From positions 434,001 through 498,000 of the forward strand of contig NC_015680.1 of NCBI RefSeq assembly GCF_000215995.1: a stretch of 64,000 nucleotides of DNA, in the 5' to 3' direction. Made by a program: the position numbers and the translations under genes. Positions 35,214-43,507 of this stretch are shown piece after piece. Positions within the stretch are counted from its first letter, which is position 1, and each line of letters begins with the position of its first letter. Origin of the DNA: Pyrococcus yayanosii CH1 (GTDB taxonomy: Archaea; Methanobacteriota_B; Thermococci; Thermococcales; Thermococcaceae). Below the pieces are notes generated by a model, which saw only the letters and a program-made list of their open reading frames with translations, was not told where the DNA came from and searched no databases.

Positions 35214-36005
35214 TTAAATACCCCCGGCAGAATTTAAAGGTTGAAGGATGCTCCAGACAACAAAGAGCATGGCCACTGCAAGTGAGAGCAAGACAATCGT
35301 GAGGATTCTCCTTCCACCTCTGCGCGGGAGGTAAACCCCCAGAAAGCCGAACAGAGTGTTCAAAACTGAGAGAATCAAAAACCCTTCGGCGTTCCTAACC
35401 ACGGCATTGAACATCCTCAGAACGTCTTCTGGATAGTTCTGGGTTAAAACGTAAGAGGAGACGGCCCAGATAACGGGAATCGCGAGAGTTGAGGCAAGAG
35501 AGGTTTTACCAACGAACTCAAAGCCATCATCTGTCCTTTTACTCCTGAGAAAGTACAACGGGAGGACTATAATCCATACCACCATCGTGGCGAAGACAGG
35601 ATACATCACCACCATAAGAAAAGCCAGGCCAACGAACGCCATTATGGCAAGGAAAACATCATGAAACCCCAGGAGAGACGTACTGAAAATTCCCCAGAGA
35701 ATGAGGTGATGGGCTATGCATTCCTGCACGTCGTACTTCAGGTAGCCTGAATCCCACGGCTCATCCCAGTGCTCCTCAAGAATCTCGTCAATTCTCTTGA
35801 TGTCCCTCTTCCTGTATCCATGCTTCTCTAGAATGCGGGCGAGGAAGAAGACCATTGAAGCTACCATGAGGACAAAAAGAAGGACCGTACTAAGAACCCA
35901 TTCAAGGGTTATGACGCCAAGTTTCACCCAGGCGAAACCAAATAGCACCGCGAAGAGCACCACAGGAAAAACAAAGATCTTAAGAATGATTTTTCTCCTC
36001 CTCAT
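35214..36005 (-). CDS. multi-span membrane protein, putative bacteriocin immunity/export partner
   Basis: A 263-residue protein with about seven hydrophobic segments (starting MRRRKIILKIFVFPVVLFAV) and a charged cytoplasmic loop (ARILEKHGYRKRDIKRIDEI). No named family is recognised. The ATG at 36005 follows GGTGGTCTC. It lies 44 nt downstream of the halocin C8-like precursor on the same strand, the usual place of an immunity gene. A disrupted homologue is found in two halves at 38803-39277 and 44096-44363, so the family recurs in this island. Immunity is an inference from position. Confidence 0.6.
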   Translation of the reverse strand: MRRRKIILKIFVFPVVLFAVLFGFAWVKLGVITLEWVLSTVLLFVLMVASMVFFLARILEKHGYRKRDIKRIDEILEEHWDEPWDSGYLKYDVQECIAHHLILWGIFSTSLLGFHDVFLAIMAFVGLAFLMVVMYPVFATMVVWIIVLPLYFLRSKRTDDGFEFVGKTSLASTLAIPVIWAVSSYVLTQNYPEDVLRMFNAVVRNAEGFLILSVLNTLFGFLGVYLPRRGGRRILTIVLLSLAVAMLFVVWSILQPLNSAGGI

Positions 36006-36049
36006 TGAGACCACCGGGGGATTTTTATAAATTGAAAAAATAAAAACAT

Positions 36050-37126
36050 TTAGATTCGTGAAGCCAAAAGCGCGCAGAATTGGGGACAAAATAGAGGAGT
36101 AAAAACTGCCGCACAGCCAGATTCACATCCAGGAAATGGTATTTTACATATGTATCTTCCACAGAATACTTTTTTCACAAGGATTTCACTGCAACCATAA
36201 GAACAACCCGCACTTGAAGCAAGTGACTTTATGTCCATTGAGCCGCATAAAGTACTACATCCCAACGTGCAAACTCCGCCTCCAATAAGACAGATGGCAC
36301 TAAGCACCCATCCACCAGATGCCATAGCCCCTAAGCATACTATAGTAAAAGCAGAGGTACATGCTAAATCACAAAGGTGGGAGCATCCTGAGTAGTCATC
36401 GATGACTATAGCGTACCCTAAGTTTGTTTTTCCGTTGTACTCAGGAAGCTTAAGCCTCACAAGGTGTGAAAGATGTCTTAACTCGTAAGCACTCCTGCCC
36501 CAAATCCAGCTCGTCTCGTCACTCCTACGAAGCTTCATAAGAATTTTGTTCAGAGTCCAGTAGTAATCTGAAAGCGTAAGGTTGCCGAGCACAAGCACAG
36601 TATCCCCGACAGGAAGAGCTTTATCCTTATCATGGGGAGCGATGTTCATCCCAGTAACAAAAGCCCTGTACTCCCCAGTCTCCGGGTCGGTTAGGATTTT
36701 AGTGATTAGCGTAAAATTATACTGACTTCTCTCGGCTCTATAAACAAGGTTATATATGGTATAGTTAACGGTGGCATTGTAGGCAGTAACCTTGACGAAC
36801 AACAACTGTTCATGATCCCTTGTCATGTTGTACAGGGTTATTATCGAAACATTAACGTGAGCGCTCGTATTAAAAGCACCACAGGAACTACCGTTCTGGC
36901 AAACGCATGGAGAATGCGTCAAATTAGTGAAGTTTAATGTTGCATTCACCCAAGTTACGTTCATCTGAAGTTTACCATTCTCATCGTACCAAGCAACGAC
37001 TGCCCTCCTAAAGGTTACGCTGGCGTTGCTGGTACTCATTGCCATGGCCTGCGGTGCCGCAATCAACTGCAGGCTCAACACTATGAAGATCAGAAACACG
37101 CCGAACGTCGCCTTTCTCCAGTTCAT
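36050..37126 (-). CDS. halocin C8-like bacteriocin precursor
   Basis: A 358-residue secreted protein. A Sec-type signal peptide (MNWRKATFGVFLIFIVL ... AMA) is followed by an extracellular region of about 215 residues rich in N-x-S/T sites. The C-terminal domain of about 115 residues holds 16 cysteines in a hydrophobic, glycine-rich context (CSHLCDLAC, AICLIGGGVCTLGCSTLC, CESGC, CPQFC). This matches the pattern of halocin C8-type microhalocins, whose precursor carries a cleavable Cys-rich peptide at the C-terminus. The ATG at 37126 follows GGTGGTGGCC. Membrane-protein genes follow on the same strand. Antimicrobial activity is inferred. Confidence 0.65.
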   Translation of the reverse strand: MNWRKATFGVFLIFIVLSLQLIAAPQAMAMSTSNASVTFRRAVVAWYDENGKLQMNVTWVNATLNFTNLTHSPCVCQNGSSCGAFNTSAHVNVSIITLYNMTRDHEQLLFVKVTAYNATVNYTIYNLVYRAERSQYNFTLITKILTDPETGEYRAFVTGMNIAPHDKDKALPVGDTVLVLGNLTLSDYYWTLNKILMKLRRSDETSWIWGRSAYELRHLSHLVRLKLPEYNGKTNLGYAIVIDDYSGCSHLCDLACTSAFTIVCLGAMASGGWVLSAICLIGGGVCTLGCSTLCGSMDIKSLASSAGCSYGCSEILVKKVFCGRYICKIPFPGCESGCAAVFTPLFCPQFCALLASRI

Positions 37127-37327
37127 GGCCACCACCTGACCAGTCGGTCAAGGAGAGCAGGCAATCTCCATATATAAATTTTTTCCTTTTATAAGTTGGA
37201 TTTAATAACGTTTTTTTTTCGTAGGATTTTCAATTTCCAACCGTACCAAAACGACGAGAACAAGACGAAAGAAGGGAGAGTAAAAGAGTGAACAAAAGAA
37301 CACAAAAGTTCACCCTTAGCAATATCA

Positions 37328-38063
37328 TCATTGGTCATCGAGTTCTATTCCATGAACCTTCAACCTCAACCACCCGAGAAACGTCCCAAAGGGGAGGAAA
37401 ACCGTCGTGAATATATAAAACAGCCTGAACATCGTCAGCAGGGATTCCCTGATGAAGAAATCACTGTACTTCCCCGTGAATATCATCAGAGCCACTACCA
37501 CCCCAAACTCATAAAAGATGCTGTAAAACAACCGCCAGGCCCCGCCTTCGGCGTATTTCCTCTCCAGCAGACCCGTTTCCAGGAGTTTTTGTGTTACCTT
37601 GTAGTCTTTTTCAGAAACAACCGCGAAAAGTATCCCAATCAGCCCGCTTATGACCAGACTATCAATCACGAAGAGGTAAAGCCCCAAAAGTTATGGCCAC
37701 AAAATTTACAACGGCCCGGATTTTGAGTATCCGGTCGGATATTACGTACCTGTGGGCCATCATGGAACAGTACCAGCCAGCTATAACAGGAACGTAAAGC
37801 GCCATCGAGAGGCTCTTTTCCAGACTCACCCCCGAGGAGTACGCGATTGTGAACACAAGGAGGAATGCTGAAAGTTCCTTGAGGAAGTCTCTCCAGGAGT
37901 AGAAGACTTTTTCCGGTGTTTTCTTGTCCCTTTCCTGTAGTGTCACCACAAGAAACAGCGCGAAGGCACCGATTATGAACAAAACACCGAGCATTTTAAC
38001 GAGGGGAATGAAAGAAGTGCCCGGTTTCGCAAACATCAAGTAGATAAACCCAAATAATAGCAC
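37328..38063 (-). pseudogene. multi-span membrane protein gene split by a T-run frameshift
   Basis: From GTG 38063 the frame encodes about four hydrophobic helices (LLFGFIYLMFAKPG ... SGVSLEKSLSMALYVPVIAG) and ends at 37662. An overlapping frame beginning at TTG 37687 continues with further helices (GLYLFVIDSLVISGLIGILF ... LRLKVHGIELDDQ) to 37328. It has no start site of its own. A run of four T near 37682 is the likely slip point; one base less joins them into one protein of about 245 residues. No family is recognised. TATA-like CCTATATCTTT is about 45 bp upstream. Confidence 0.5.
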
Positions 38064-38156
38064 TCTGAACCCAAACGAAATCAGGAAAAGGGGGCGTACC
38101 TAAATGCTAAAGATATAGGGTTTTTACTCACAAAGCATCCCCCGGCTTTCTGAGGT

Positions 38157-38528
38157 TCACCTCTCCAAAACCTTTACCCTCAGACCGTACTCCTTAAAGC
38201 GCTCAAAATCAGCATCGCAGGTATAGAGCGTTGCGTTATGGGCTATGGCAGTGGAAGCTATGAGAAGGTCCTTTGTTGGAGGTCTCAGGCCCTTTGACAT
38301 CAGGTCCCTGAATATCTCACCTGCAATCTCTGCACTTGTCCTGTCAAAGTCCAGGACAGGCATCTTTTCAAGGGCCAGCCTTTGTCGGGGTTTGAGATTC
38401 CCGCAGAGGAGCTCAAAGAGCACTATCGACGGAAGGGCATACTCGGCATCTTCGGAGAGCTGCACTAAAACCTTCTGATTGCCTTTGAACAGCTCAATCA
38501 CCACGCTGGTGTCCAGGAGTTCAGCCAT
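38157..38528 (-). CDS. vapC: PIN-domain ribonuclease toxin VapC
   Basis: A 123-residue PIN domain. The acidic active site residues are present: D6 in [10 protein letters not shown] in FELLCGN, D in [10 protein letters not shown], and D in TCDADF. VapC toxins cleave RNA (often tRNA) and are held inactive by VapB. The gene overlaps the vapB 3' end by 31 bp, as is usual for these pairs. Confidence 0.9.
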   Translation of the reverse strand: MAELLDTSVVIELFKGNQKVLVQLSEDAEYALPSIVLFELLCGNLKPRQRLALEKMPVLDFDRTSAEIAGEIFRDLMSKGLRPPTKDLLIASTAIAHNATLYTCDADFERFKEYGLRVKVLER

Positions 38529-38728
38529 TCCTCGACCTCCTTCATTTCCTTCTCAAATTCCTTGGCCTCTTCTTCCGTCATTGTCCCGAAGGCTATCATG
38601 AGCACACCGAGGTTGCCCTTCTTTTTCTTGCCTATGAGCTCCCTCAGGAGCTCGGAGAAGCTCTTGTTCCCCTTCATCCTGACGAGCTCGTAGTAAACGT
38701 CATCCGCTATGGTTATCGTCTTTCCCAA
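38498..38728 (-). CDS. vapB: VapB-type antitoxin (DUF217/UPF0330 family)
   Basis: A 76-residue antitoxin. It has an N-terminal DNA-binding segment ([20 protein letters not shown]), a [11 protein letters not shown] helix and a C-terminal acidic, toxin-binding helix. The start is probably TTG 38728 after GGTGGTG; GTG 38737 is the alternative. Upstream, GTGCATGCATGCAC (38744-38757) is a palindrome just ahead of the gene and could be the autoregulatory site of the pair. Confidence 0.82.
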   Translation of the reverse strand: MGKTITIADDVYYELVRMKGNKSFSELLRELIGKKKKGNLGVLMIAFGTMTEEEAKEFEKEMKEVEEWLNSWTPAW

Positions 38729-38802
38729 CGGCACCACCTATAAGTGCATGCATGCACGAAATATTTAAAACTTGCCCGCGAGCATCTCCAAACCATCCAG
38801 AT

Positions 38803-39277
38803 TTAGGCCACAAAAATCATTGTTAAAGCCAGAGCGGTTAGTTTCTTCGATCTTTTAGGAAGGTAAAGGCCAATTAAACCAAAGAGTAAGTTTAACCCGG
38901 AAAGCTCTAGCAGTGAGACCACCAATTCCGTTTTCCGCCCGAAGGCCATGAGCTCCCGATAGGGTCGTCGCCAGCCGGATAGCTGGAGTGGAGCGCGATG
39001 AGCCTGACCGCGACGAGGACTGCCGTATAAAAGAGGTTCTGTCTAACCGTCAGCTCAATTAAAAAATCTCTATCAGGTTCCTTTCCCTTGAATAACTCGT
39101 AGAGGGCAAAGGGAAGCCCCAGGATCCAGATGACCATGGAAACGAGGAGAACGAAGAAGGCAAAGATTCTGGCGAATATAGCAACCCCATTGAGAACTCC
39201 CCTCACCGGGCCTCCGGCCATCACCAGGGAGCTCGCGAAGAGGCCCCAGAAGACGAGTGTTTTTCCGATTATGTTAA
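38803..39277 (-). pseudogene. C-terminal half of a disrupted membrane protein gene
   Basis: From the TTAA joint at 39274-39277 the minus strand reads NIIGKTLVFWGLFASSLVMA with further membrane segments (ILGLPFALYELFKGKEPDRD). After a frame shift near 38940 it continues ELVVSLLELSGLNLLFGLIG to the stop at 38803. It aligns with the second half of the membrane protein at 35214 (LILWGIFSTSLLGFH; VLNTLFGFLGVYLP). The first half of the same gene is 4.8 kb away at 44096-44363, and the reading frames join exactly across the two TTAA joints. Confidence 0.7.
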
Positions 39278-39280
39278 AGT

Positions 39281-39469
39281 CTACCTAGGGATTAAGGGCA
39301 TCTACCTCGGCCCCAAGCCACCGGAGTTCCTCACCCCAGAGTCTTTGAAATCTTCAGGAAGCAGTTCGACCTAAGGCTCACCGGCGACCCGGAGGCTGAC
39401 CTCAGGGACATACTCAGCAAGGGGGTTAAAATAGAAGAAGGCTCCGCTCTGGCGGAGGAGCTTGATTAA
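39281..39469 (+). pseudogene. hcp: 3'-terminal remnant of a second hcp gene
   Basis: The sequence encodes YLGIKGIYLGPKPPEFLTPE. After a one-base shift near 39341 it continues VFEIFRKQFDLRLTGDPEAD to the end EEGSALAEELD. This is the last about 60 codons of an Hcp. It differs from the intact hcp at 20708 in about ten residues, so it is not a recent copy of it and probably came from a related strain. It sits upstream of the toxin gene just as the intact hcp sits upstream of the locus 1 toxin. Confidence 0.8.
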
Positions 39470-39695
39470 ACCAACTCTACTTTTTCTCTTTCGGCTACTG
39501 GTGTTTAGATTCATGGATTTGGATTCTGTGGGGCTTCTGGCTGTTCTTAGATTGTCATGTTTCGGCGGTTGTAATCTGAACTCCCTATGGAGTAGTGATC
39601 TAATTTTAATTGCCGTTGTTTTGTTAATACTAATAATAGAAAACTTTTTAAGACTTGGATTTGTTATCCTTATGAACAATATTGGAGGTGAACTC
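39470..39695 (+). promoter_or_regulatory. conserved hcp-toxin intergenic region with toxin promoter
   Basis: This 226-bp stretch has no gene. It is strongly similar to the region between hcp and the locus 1 toxin (about 20484-20707, opposite strand), including the shared TTCTTAGATTGTCATGTTT and the run up to the start codon. TATA-like CTTTTTAAG lies about 45 bp before the toxin start, and GGAGGTGA is the ribosome site. Confidence 0.55.
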
Positions 39696-40703
39696 ATGGG
39701 CTGGAAGCGGTTTGTTGCGCTGGCATTGGTGGTGCTCTTCCTTGGAATGACGGTCAGTGGAGCCAGTGCTACTGCCAGCTTCGTTAATGCAACGGTGAAC
39801 AGTACGGCAACGCTACCCGGAGACCTCAGTCCGGGGAAGCCGGGCGATGAGGTCCAGCCTGAGAATGTTGGTGCTGAGATTGTAGTAGAGAAATTCTTTG
39901 GTACATTTGTTCCGGGCATAGGATGGGTAGTGTTTATAAGCGGAGTTGTATTGGCAATTTCAAAATATTTGTACTCCAAACCGGTTAGTGAGTTCACTGA
40001 AGCGTTCTATAAAGAACTTCCAGACAGAATTTCATACAACGGGCAGGAACTGGCAAAAGGAATCGAGAACAAGAACCGATGGGGGACTAAAGTAGAAATT
40101 GGATACGGCTATGTTAAAAAGAAGTGGTTTGGCCTCAAAAAGGAAACCGTCATAGTGAAGTCAGTCATAACAATAACCAGAGACGAAGTCAAGGCTGTCG
40201 AAGACTTATTCAGCCCGAAGGAATATGGCAAACTCCTTGCACGGGCATACCTCAAAGGCTGGGACGCTAACGATGCGAAGAATGTAGTAGAAGAATTCTA
40301 TGATGCGTACAAAGATGTATTCGTTAAGAACAGAGTGACGTTCAGAGGAGCCCCATGTGGGAACTTCCCACCTGGCAAGGTTGTACTCACAAAGAAACGA
40401 GTTGCGCACATAGTTGGCAGGCACGTCTTTGGGATCTACGAGTATGCTGGTCAATCAGATCCAACGATATTTCCAAAATACCTAACGATAAGGGAAATAG
40501 TAATCTTAATCAAGAAGGCCATAGAAACTGGTAGCGTAACATGTGACCCAAAGGATCCAAATACTGTGATAATTAGAAAAACATTCCCAGAGCTTAGGAC
40601 TAACCCACATACGTCAAAAACACTAAGGGTAATACTAAGGTACAACAGGTCAAAGGGATGGTATGAAATTATCACTGCGTACTTAGAGTGGCTAAGGAGG
40701 TGA
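39696..40703 (+). CDS. secreted/membrane polymorphic toxin-like protein with C-terminal BECR-type nuclease domain
   Basis: A 335-residue protein. The signal peptide is MGWKRFVALALVVLFLGM, and an Ala/Asn/Thr-rich linker follows. A hydrophobic segment at about 75-95 (IGWVVFISGVVLAISKYLYS) is followed by a conserved stalk (SEFTEAFYKELPDRISYNGQ). The variable C-terminal domain from about 215 carries VAHIVGRHVF, a mid-domain IKKAIETG and the closing WYEIITAYL. That H...RH...T-A-[FY] pattern resembles BECR-fold (barnase/EndoU/ColE5-D/RelE-like) RNase toxins of bacterial CDI systems. The domain varies between copies in this window while the N-terminus is almost constant. The stop overlaps the ribosome site of the immunity gene. 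Nuclease activity is inferred. Confidence 0.6.
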   Translation: MGWKRFVALALVVLFLGMTVSGASATASFVNATVNSTATLPGDLSPGKPGDEVQPENVGAEIVVEKFFGTFVPGIGWVVFISGVVLAISKYLYSKPVSEFTEAFYKELPDRISYNGQELAKGIENKNRWGTKVEIGYGYVKKKWFGLKKETVIVKSVITITRDEVKAVEDLFSPKEYGKLLARAYLKGWDANDAKNVVEEFYDAYKDVFVKNRVTFRGAPCGNFPPGKVVLTKKRVAHIVGRHVFGIYEYAGQSDPTIFPKYLTIREIVILIKKAIETGSVTCDPKDPNTVIIRKTFPELRTNPHTSKTLRVILRYNRSKGWYEIITAYLEWLRR

Positions 40704-40800
40704 ATGTGGTGTCTTTCTCCTTTGTTTTCTTCGGCTTTGAGGAGGCGCTTCGTGGGGAAGTTCCAGAGGATACTCTAACCATTGCCATCAAACACGGGGA
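40694..40800 (+). repeat. 107-bp direct repeat, copy 1 (start of family A immunity gene)
   Basis: This stretch, from the ribosome site AAGGAGGTGA into the first about 30 codons of the immunity gene, is identical to 43893-43999. Part of it is also near-identical on the other strand around 18150-18230. Such identity inside otherwise diverged genes points to recent recombination or gene conversion. Confidence 0.85.
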
Positions 40801-41737
40801 TGAGATTATACCCTTGGGCGATTGCTTCACCAAGGACGCGGTTGGTGACGTTATTGAGGCAATAGCATTCGCCATCAACTCCTGCGAAGGCGTTAAAGAA
40901 TTGTACCTCAGGAGCGGACGGTGTGGAGTTTTGTTGTTTCCAGGCAGATATTGCCGAGATAACAGCATTACCTTGAGGTTAGGCACTTATGAACCAATGT
41001 CTCATATTAGGTTTAAAATCAGGGGCGACCTCCTCCAGCTCAAAATACACAGAGAGAACAGAAAAGATTTGGAGACTGTGGAGGTTCCTCGTGAGGAGTT
41101 TGTTTCCTCTTCTCTGGCTTTTGTTCGTTCTTTTCTTGCGAAGTTTCCGGATGAGGGGTTGATGAGGAAGGTTGAGATTGTGGAGGAAATGGCGAGGAGG
41201 AAGGGTCTTCTTCCAGCTGAGGGAAAATTTGAAATTAAGGTTGAATGGCTTGGGGAAGTTAAATGCGGGAAGGAGAAATTTCCGTTGGTTTACGCTGTCG
41301 TAAGCCATGGGAGGGAAATATTCAGCGGGCTCGTCGAGCCTGTAGCCTTTGCAGGAGACTTGATAAACCTCCTAAAATTCAGCCGGGGCATGGAAATTAG
41401 GTGTGAGATTGACATGACACCCCACACTGACGTCCTTGAAAAGGCGCTGTCTCTTGTTGAAAGCGATAATCCGGGTAACTACCTCTTACTCTGGTTTGGA
41501 GGCGAGTGGCCTGGCACGGTGTTTGTATTCAATGTTGATGACGAACTCGTTTTTGTGAACACTAAAACCGGGTCAGTCATTAGGGTCAAGAAAGAAGAAG
41601 CGGAGGCTGTAGCTGTTAATGTTGTTAGGGAGATAATAAGGGAGTTAAGGAAATGGAATGAGGAGTTCATCGGCCCCATAAGGAAGAAGGATGCCGTTTC
41701 CATGCTCATAGGGGAGCTTGAGGGGGCCCTTCAATGA
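40709..41737 (+). CDS. family A immunity-like protein (intact)
   Basis: A 342-residue soluble protein with no family I recognise. The N-terminal half carries the family A pattern: SFSFVFFGFEEALRGEVPED, then GDCFTKDAVGDVIEAIAFAI, then RLGTYEPMSHIRFKIRG, then a V-P-R-E-E-F helix. The C-terminal half contains VVSHGREIFSGLVEPVAFAG. I chose GTG 40709 because it is conserved in all three copies and lies 6 nt after AAGGAGGTG. It follows the toxin gene with overlapping signals and overlaps the next gene (ATGA), the expected position for a cognate immunity protein. The immunity role is an inference. Confidence 0.6.
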   Translation: MSFSFVFFGFEEALRGEVPEDTLTIAIKHGDEIIPLGDCFTKDAVGDVIEAIAFAINSCEGVKELYLRSGRCGVLLFPGRYCRDNSITLRLGTYEPMSHIRFKIRGDLLQLKIHRENRKDLETVEVPREEFVSSSLAFVRSFLAKFPDEGLMRKVEIVEEMARRKGLLPAEGKFEIKVEWLGEVKCGKEKFPLVYAVVSHGREIFSGLVEPVAFAGDLINLLKFSRGMEIRCEIDMTPHTDVLEKALSLVESDNPGNYLLLWFGGEWPGTVFVFNVDDELVFVNTKTGSVIRVKKEEAEAVAVNVVREIIRELRKWNEEFIGPIRKKDAVSMLIGELEGALQ

Positions 41738-42254
41738 TTCACACAAAGATGCTCTGTTGGCACTTCAACTTGGAGAGAATTAGACGGAAGCTTGCTGAGA
41801 GGTTTATTCCTCCTAAAAAATCCATCCCGATCCACGGCTTAAAGAAACACCTATCTCGGAGCTTGAGTATGAGTACGGCCTCAAATGCTCCAAAATAAAA
41901 GGTACAGCGTTTGAGGTCTGGTTCGGGAAGCTTAACCGACCAATTCTTTTCAAACTGAAAGGGGATAGCGCTTATATCTGTGCAAATAAAGCGATCCCCT
42001 CCGGTGACCATAATTGTGAAATTGTAGAAGTTTTCATAAGATGCAATGCAAGGGCCCTCGCCTGTGAGTTTCACAAACTGGGTGAGGTAACCTTTGACGA
42101 GCTAGACGAGCTCACGTCGCTAATTAGAGAACCACTTCAAGATGTTGCGAGAGCTTACCTTGACTTTCTAAGGAGAATTGGAAAGTTCTCTTCAAAAGTC
42201 GCACGTAAGTGCGGTGGGAACTATAACGTCTCAATGAACAACATTGAGAATTGA
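41734..42254 (+). pseudogene. second family A-like immunity gene, frameshifted
   Basis: The ATG at 41734 overlaps the stop of the preceding gene. The first about 40 codons (MIHTKMLCWHFNLERIRRKL ... HGLKKH) are followed by a one-base shift near 41850. The other frame then stays open (PISELEYEYGLKCSKIKGTA ... VTFDELDELTSLIREPLQD) to the stop at 42252-42254. The second part shows the strand-helix plan of family A (beta strands, then an F-D-E-L helix and a ...AYLDFLRRI helix). It overlaps the start of the orphan toxin domain. Confidence 0.5.
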
Positions 42255-42672
42255 CACGACAGTCTGATAAGCCCAGTTGTATTTTTGCAAACGCATGGCT
42301 GAGTGAATGGTTGAATAGGAAGTACAAAAATTTCAGGGCACACTTCAGGGAAAGATACAACTGTGGAGGCTACTTCCCTGGGGGAGAAGTCATCATTGAT
42401 AAGGAAGGCGCTAAACACATCATTGTACGACACATACTCACAAACGTATACAAATTCAAGGACAAATTTAAGTACATCTCTGCCCAGGATATCATAAGAG
42501 AAATAAAGGAAACCATACGAAATCCAGATTACATGGACTGTGGAAAGAAACCGAACAGAATAGTACTCGTGAGATACTCTCCAAAACTTGGAACAAAAAT
42601 GGCAATAGTTCTTGAAAAGTGGGGAAAGGGTGGTATAGGATAGTCACCGCATTCCCTGCATCTAAATATTAG
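42251..42672 (+). pseudogene. orphan toxin C-terminal domain, frameshifted near its end
   Basis: About 127 codons from TTG 42251 encode a toxin domain without signal peptide or TM segment: YFPGGEVIIDKEGAKHIIVR, then RH, IIREIKETIRNPDYMDCGKK and VLEKWGKG. At a G run near 42632 the frame shifts, and one base over the terminal motif WYRIVTAFPASKY follows to the stop at 42670-42672. It aligns with the C-terminal domain of the protein at 39696 and with locus 1. A toxin tip without the delivery part, followed by its own immunity gene, is typical of orphan cassettes of polymorphic toxins. The frameshift may keep it silent. Confidence 0.6.
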
Positions 42673-42683
42673 GGGGTTGTGTT

Positions 42684-43475
42684 ATGGCCCATCTTTCCTT
42701 TTATTTCACTGCAGAAGAGGAAGGATTTCCCGTTCTAATAACGGCCGATGAACCCATATTCCTCACCGATGAACCCGTCCCGGTACAGGAGTTCATGGAA
42801 GTGCTGAAGATGCTTGCAGAGTTAAAAGCTCCAGGTAACTTTTTCAGACTGAAAATCGTGGGAAATGGAGGGCACGTTACGATTAAACTTCCCGACGACA
42901 GGGACTTCCAGGTTCCCATTAGGGAGTTTACTAAAAACATTCAACGCACTATCGAAAACATAAGTAGTATTATGCAGAAGAAGCCGGTGAAAGTTGAGCA
43001 TTTAAGATTTAGACTCCTCCGTCCTGGTGAGTTTTGGAACGAGAGCGATGAAAGCTACTTGAATGAATATGATGTTGAGATTTATGGTGATATTTATATT
43101 TTAAATGCTACCATCAACTTAAAGAATTACATTGATGATCTGAAAAAACTGAAAGAGTTCATTGAGAAAGAAAAACTGCCCAAGGAAGAGTGGAGAGTAG
43201 TGTGGGACACTGCCCAGCTAAAGCCGGGTCTGGAAAAAGCGTTATCAATACTGGTTAGGTTGGCCAGCCCTACCCGTCCACCTTTTGTCAGGTTTACGCT
43301 TGGGACTTACGACCCGCTGGAAATAATCTACGTCTCCAGTATTGGTGGCATGGTAGTTCTGTTCTTTGTTGCATGGGCTAAAATCACAGTTAAAGTTTCA
43401 AAAGGAGTCCTTTTAAAAGCCCTGGATGAAGCAATCATAAACGCGGAAAGGGAACTCGAAAGACTGAAGGCTTAA
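42684..43475 (+). CDS. family B immunity-like protein (intact)
   Basis: A 263-residue soluble protein. It opens MAHLSFYFTAEEEGFPVLIT and continues with FLTDEPVPVQEFMEVLKML, a charged helical middle, and RPPFVRFTLGTYDPLEIIYV near the C-terminus, ending in a Lys/Glu-rich helix. I recognise no named family. A full but frameshifted homologue is at 18227-19088 and a C-terminal remnant at about 43640-43871. It lies 11 nt after the orphan toxin domain, so it is the probable immunity partner of that domain. Function is inferred from position. Confidence 0.6.
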   Translation: MAHLSFYFTAEEEGFPVLITADEPIFLTDEPVPVQEFMEVLKMLAELKAPGNFFRLKIVGNGGHVTIKLPDDRDFQVPIREFTKNIQRTIENISSIMQKKPVKVEHLRFRLLRPGEFWNESDESYLNEYDVEIYGDIYILNATINLKNYIDDLKKLKEFIEKEKLPKEEWRVVWDTAQLKPGLEKALSILVRLASPTRPPFVRFTLGTYDPLEIIYVSSIGGMVVLFFVAWAKITVKVSKGVLLKALDEAIINAERELERLKA

Positions 43476-43507
43476 CTCCATCTAAGTCCCCTCCAAAAAT
43501 CTGAAAT

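Noticed and set aside
37203-37215. T-rich run as a transcription terminator
   Set aside because: The neighbouring genes are on the minus strand, where this is an A run; it does not lie in a terminator position for them.
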